Of a DNA stretch of 53,503 bases, positions 51,071-53,503 are shown in pieces; positions within the stretch are counted from its first letter, which is position 1, and the number at the start of each line of letters is the position of its first letter. The notes under the pieces are model-generated. The model saw only the letters and a program-made list of their open reading frames with translations, was not told the origin of the DNA and ran no database searches. Position numbers and translations under genes: made by a program. Source of the DNA: DASWHD01 sp036393335 (GTDB taxonomy: Bacteria > CG2-30-53-67 > CG2-30-70-394); NCBI GenBank assembly GCA_036393335.1, contig DASWHD010000138.1:1-53503 (forward strand), in the 5' to 3' direction.

Positions 51071-51949
51071 CTACAGCAGCCCGTACGCCTCCAGGGCGGC
51101 GCGCAGGGCCGGGCGGCGCTCCTCCGCCAGGCGGGTCATGGGCAGACGGAGGTCCGGCCGGCACAGGCCGAGCATCCCGCACGCCTCCTTGACCGGGATC
51201 GGATTGGTCTCCACGAATAGCGCCTTGGCCAGGGGCAGGGTCTTGTAGTGGAGGGCGCGGGCCTCCTCGACGTGGCCGGCGAACCATGCGTCGCACATCG
51301 CCGCCACGTCGCGCGGCGCGATGTTAGCCACCACGGAGATGGTCCCCACTCCCCCCAGGGCAAGGGTCGGATAGGTGGTGCCGTCGTCCCCGGAGATCAG
51401 GGCGAAGCCCGGCGGGGTGGTGTCGATCACCTCGGCGATCTGCTGCAGGTTGGCGGTCGCCTCCTTGATCCCCACGATCCCCGGCACCCTGGCCAGGCGC
51501 GCCACCGTCGCTGGGAGGATGTTGAGCGCCGTGCGTCCCGGCACGTTGTAGACGATCAGGGGAAAGGCGGTCTCCTCGGCGATGCGCCGGTAGTGGAGGT
51601 AGACCCCCTCCTGGGAGGGCTTGTTGTAGTACGGCGAGATGAGCAGGGCCGCCGCGCAACCGGCCTCCTTGGCATAGCCGGTGAGGGCGATCGACTCGGC
51701 GGTGGAGTTGGAGCCGGTGCCGGCGATCACCGGCAGGCGCCCGGCGGCCTCCGCCACCACGATGCGGATCACCTCGCGGTGCTCCTCGTGGGTGAGGGTC
51801 GCCGACTCGCCGGTGGTGCCGCACGGCACGAGGGCGTGGGTGCCGTTCGCGACGTGAAAGTCCACCAGGCGGCGCAGGGCCGCCTCGTCCACCTGGCCGG
51901 CCTCGTCGAAGGGGGTGACCAGGGCCACCATGGATCCGCGGATGTCCAT
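51071..51949 (-). CDS. dapA: 4-hydroxy-tetrahydrodipicolinate synthase
   Basis: The 292-residue aldolase condenses pyruvate with aspartate semialdehyde for lysine and diaminopimelate. The Schiff-base lysine is in GIVGIKEAT. GTTGESATLTHEEH and YYNKPSQEGVYLHY are standard, the latter with the catalytic tyrosine in VYNVPGRT. GAGG seven bases upstream favours ATG 51949 over GTG 51952. dapF lies upstream on the same strand, separated by 230 bases. Confidence 0.97.
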   Translation of the reverse strand: MDIRGSMVALVTPFDEAGQVDEAALRRLVDFHVANGTHALVPCGTTGESATLTHEEHREVIRIVVAEAAGRLPVIAGTGSNSTAESIALTGYAKEAGCAAALLISPYYNKPSQEGVYLHYRRIAEETAFPLIVYNVPGRTALNILPATVARLARVPGIVGIKEATANLQQIAEVIDTTPPGFALISGDDGTTYPTLALGGVGTISVVANIAPRDVAAMCDAWFAGHVEEARALHYKTLPLAKALFVETNPIPVKEACGMLGLCRPDLRLPMTRLAEERRPALRAALEAYGLL

Positions 51950-52179
51950 CACCGTGCCTCGGGGAAAAGGGACAGGGTCAGAGTCTAATCGTGAGGGCCG
52001 GGCCTGTTAACAAGGTTCATTTTTCATCGGGCAGCGTGGCACGGGCCCACGAAATCAGGAAGACTTGAAAAAACATAAATGCTTACAAACGGTTAGCCTT
52101 CTATGCACCCTTTGTCGTGGCGCCGCGTTCCGCTGCCGGTAGGGGCCGTTCGGTGGTCGGGCGACCCCCGGCGGGGGGG

Positions 52180-53007
52180 CTATAGCTCGAGCGAGCCTTC
52201 GAAGACCTCGGCGGTGGGGCCGGTCATGTAGACGTGGTCGTCGGCCTCCGACCACTCGATGGCCAGGTCGCCGCCGGGGAGGTGCACCGTGACCTCCCGC
52301 TCGGTGCGCCCCTCCAGGACGCCGGCCACGCACACCGCCGAGGCGCCGGTGCCGCACGCCAGGGTCGCGCCGGCGCCCCGCTCCCACACCCGCACGGTCA
52401 CCTCGTCCGGAGCGTCGATCTGCACGAACTCGATGTTGGCCCGCTTCGGGAAGAAGGGGTGGCCCTCCGCCGCCGGGCCGAGGCGGGCCAGGTCCACCGC
52501 CGCGACCTTCTTCACGAAGGTGACGGCGTGGGGGTTGCCCATGGAGACGCAGGTGAAGGGGATGCGCTCCCCCGCCACCTCCAGGGGGTGGGACATGACC
52601 AGGCCGTCGAGGTCGACCGGGATCCGGCGCCCCTCCAGCACCGGCCGCCCCATGTCGACCCGCACCCGATCGCCCGCCAGACGCGGCACGATCACCCCGG
52701 CCCCGGTCTCCACCCGGATCTCCTCCTGGGTCGTCAGGCCGCGATCCACCACGTAGCGGGCGAAGCAGCGGATGCCGTTGCCGCACATCTCCACCTCGGA
52801 GCCGTCGGCGTTGTAGATCTGCATGCGGAAGTCGCAGGTCGGATCGCTGGCCGGGGCGACCACCAGGAGTTGGTCGCAGCCGATGCCGAAGCGTCGGTCG
52901 CAGAGGCGCCGGGCGTGGGGCGCCAGGTCGGGCAGGCTCCGGCTCACCCCATCGAGGACGACGAAGTCGTTGCCCAGGCCGTGCATCTTGGTGAACGGGA
53001 GGCGCAT
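52180..53007 (-). CDS. dapF: Diaminopimelate epimerase
   Basis: The 275-residue cofactor-free epimerase converts LL- to meso-diaminopimelate for peptidoglycan and lysine. The two catalytic cysteines lie in EMCGNGIRC and LACGTGASA. KMHGLGNDFVVLDG is the invariant N-terminus. Length and start are typical. Confidence 0.97.
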   Translation of the reverse strand: MRLPFTKMHGLGNDFVVLDGVSRSLPDLAPHARRLCDRRFGIGCDQLLVVAPASDPTCDFRMQIYNADGSEVEMCGNGIRCFARYVVDRGLTTQEEIRVETGAGVIVPRLAGDRVRVDMGRPVLEGRRIPVDLDGLVMSHPLEVAGERIPFTCVSMGNPHAVTFVKKVAAVDLARLGPAAEGHPFFPKRANIEFVQIDAPDEVTVRVWERGAGATLACGTGASAVCVAGVLEGRTEREVTVHLPGGDLAIEWSEADDHVYMTGPTAEVFEGSLEL

Positions 53008-53100
53008 GTGGGGGGCCAGGGCCCAGGAGTCAGGAGGCGAGGGGTGGGGAGGATGGCATTGGAAAAAAAGGGCAGCAAGGGAGCTGGGCTTGCGCGGCGC

Positions 53101-53503
53101 TCAGGTGGAGCCTGCCCACAGCCAGGTGGAGACGGTCTCGATGTGGAAGGTGTGGGGGAAGAGGTCGATCGGGATCACCGCGGCCAGGCGATAGCCGGCG
53201 GCGGTGAGGCGGCGGGCGTCGCGAGCCAGGGTGGCGGGGTCGCAGCTCACGTAGACCAGACGGGCCACGCGCCGGGCCGCCAGGGCCGCGATCACCGCCG
53301 CGTCGCAGCCGGCCCGGGGCGGGTCGACCACTACCGCGTCGATGCGGCCGGCGAGGGCCGGGAGGACCCGTTCCGCCCGCCCCGCCACCACCTTCACGTG
53401 GGGGAACGGGGCGAGGTTCTCCCGGGCGTCGGCCACGGCGGCCGGCGCCGCCTCCACCGCGACCACCGCCGCGGCGCGCTCGGCGAGGAAGCGGGCGAAC
53501 AGC
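53101..53503 (-). CDS. 23S rRNA (uracil-5-)-methyltransferase RlmD/RumA-like, C-terminal part
   Basis: The last 133 codons of a gene that continues past the right edge. It has VVVDPPRAGC and YVSCDPATLARD, the latter with the catalytic cysteine of RNA m5U methyltransferases, then FPHTFHIETVSTW, the typical C-terminus of the TrmA/RlmD/RlmC group. Upstream frame codons (LFARFLAERAAAVVAVE) match the end of SAM motif I. The exact target (U1939 or U747) cannot be decided. Confidence 0.88.
   Translation of the reverse strand, partial: LFARFLAERAAAVVAVEAAPAAVADARENLAPFPHVKVVAGRAERVLPALAGRIDAVVVDPPRAGCDAAVIAALAARRVARLVYVSCDPATLARDARRLTAAGYRLAAVIPIDLFPHTFHIETVSTWLWAGST

Overview
The window is a GC-rich bacterial chromosome segment (about two-thirds G+C by eye) that contains the replication origin. 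dnaA, dnaN, recF and gyrB are read leftwards from an AT-rich gap at about 29.4-30.2 kb. rpmH, rnpA, yidD, yidC, mnmE, mnmG, rsmG, parA and parB are read rightwards from it, with two parS sites inside that block. GyrB carries the YIGSTGPAGLHHL type N-terminus rather than the gammaproteobacterial YIGDTxDGTGLHH type. HflX has the long N-terminal extension familiar from deltaproteobacterial lineages. I therefore favour a deltaproteobacterial-type organism (Desulfobacterota or a relative) or a comparable GC-rich group such as NC10. This placement is inference from remembered family patterns.

Left part (1-7.2 kb): a minus-strand operon for a membrane-bound group 4 [NiFe]-hydrogenase-like, complex I-related module, in the order hyfB-hyfC-hyfE-hyfF-hyfG-hyfI. 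The last gene is cut by the window edge. The large subunit keeps all four candidate NiFe cysteines in unusual flanks, and a dispersed repeat sits between hyfF and hyfG. Next come a GT-C type glycosyltransferase and a PEP-CTERM protein with a thrombospondin-C-like domain, which is preceded by a good sigma-54 promoter match.

10.9-22.9 kb is an accessory region. The lactate-utilisation locus lutABC is damaged: lutA has an in-frame TAG and lutB lacks about 85 conserved residues. A frameshifted remnant of a radical SAM gene follows. Then come a lipoprotein, an ABC-2 exporter pair, a Tat-exported aldo/keto reductase with two 4Fe-4S motifs, a small membrane protein, a phosphofructokinase with unusual active-site residues, a DCC thiol-disulfide protein, an SDR and a metallo-beta-lactamase-fold protein. 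The second copy of the dispersed repeat lies just before tadA and two tRNA-Ser genes.

23.2-38.4 kb is the core origin region. Replication initiation, clamp and gyrase genes lie on one side; ribosome/RNase P, membrane insertion, tRNA-U34 modification and chromosome partition genes lie on the other. 38.4-46.9 kb holds a pseudouridine synthase, hflX, a fibronectin-type lipoprotein, an EF-G paralogue and an ECF sigma/zinc-finger anti-sigma pair followed by a lipoprotein alpha/beta hydrolase. 47-53.5 kb holds histidine biosynthesis (hisD-hisC-hisB-hisH), lysine/diaminopimelate genes (dapF, dapA) and the end of a 23S rRNA uracil methyltransferase gene. Several palindromic intergenic elements are scattered through the accessory and right-hand regions.
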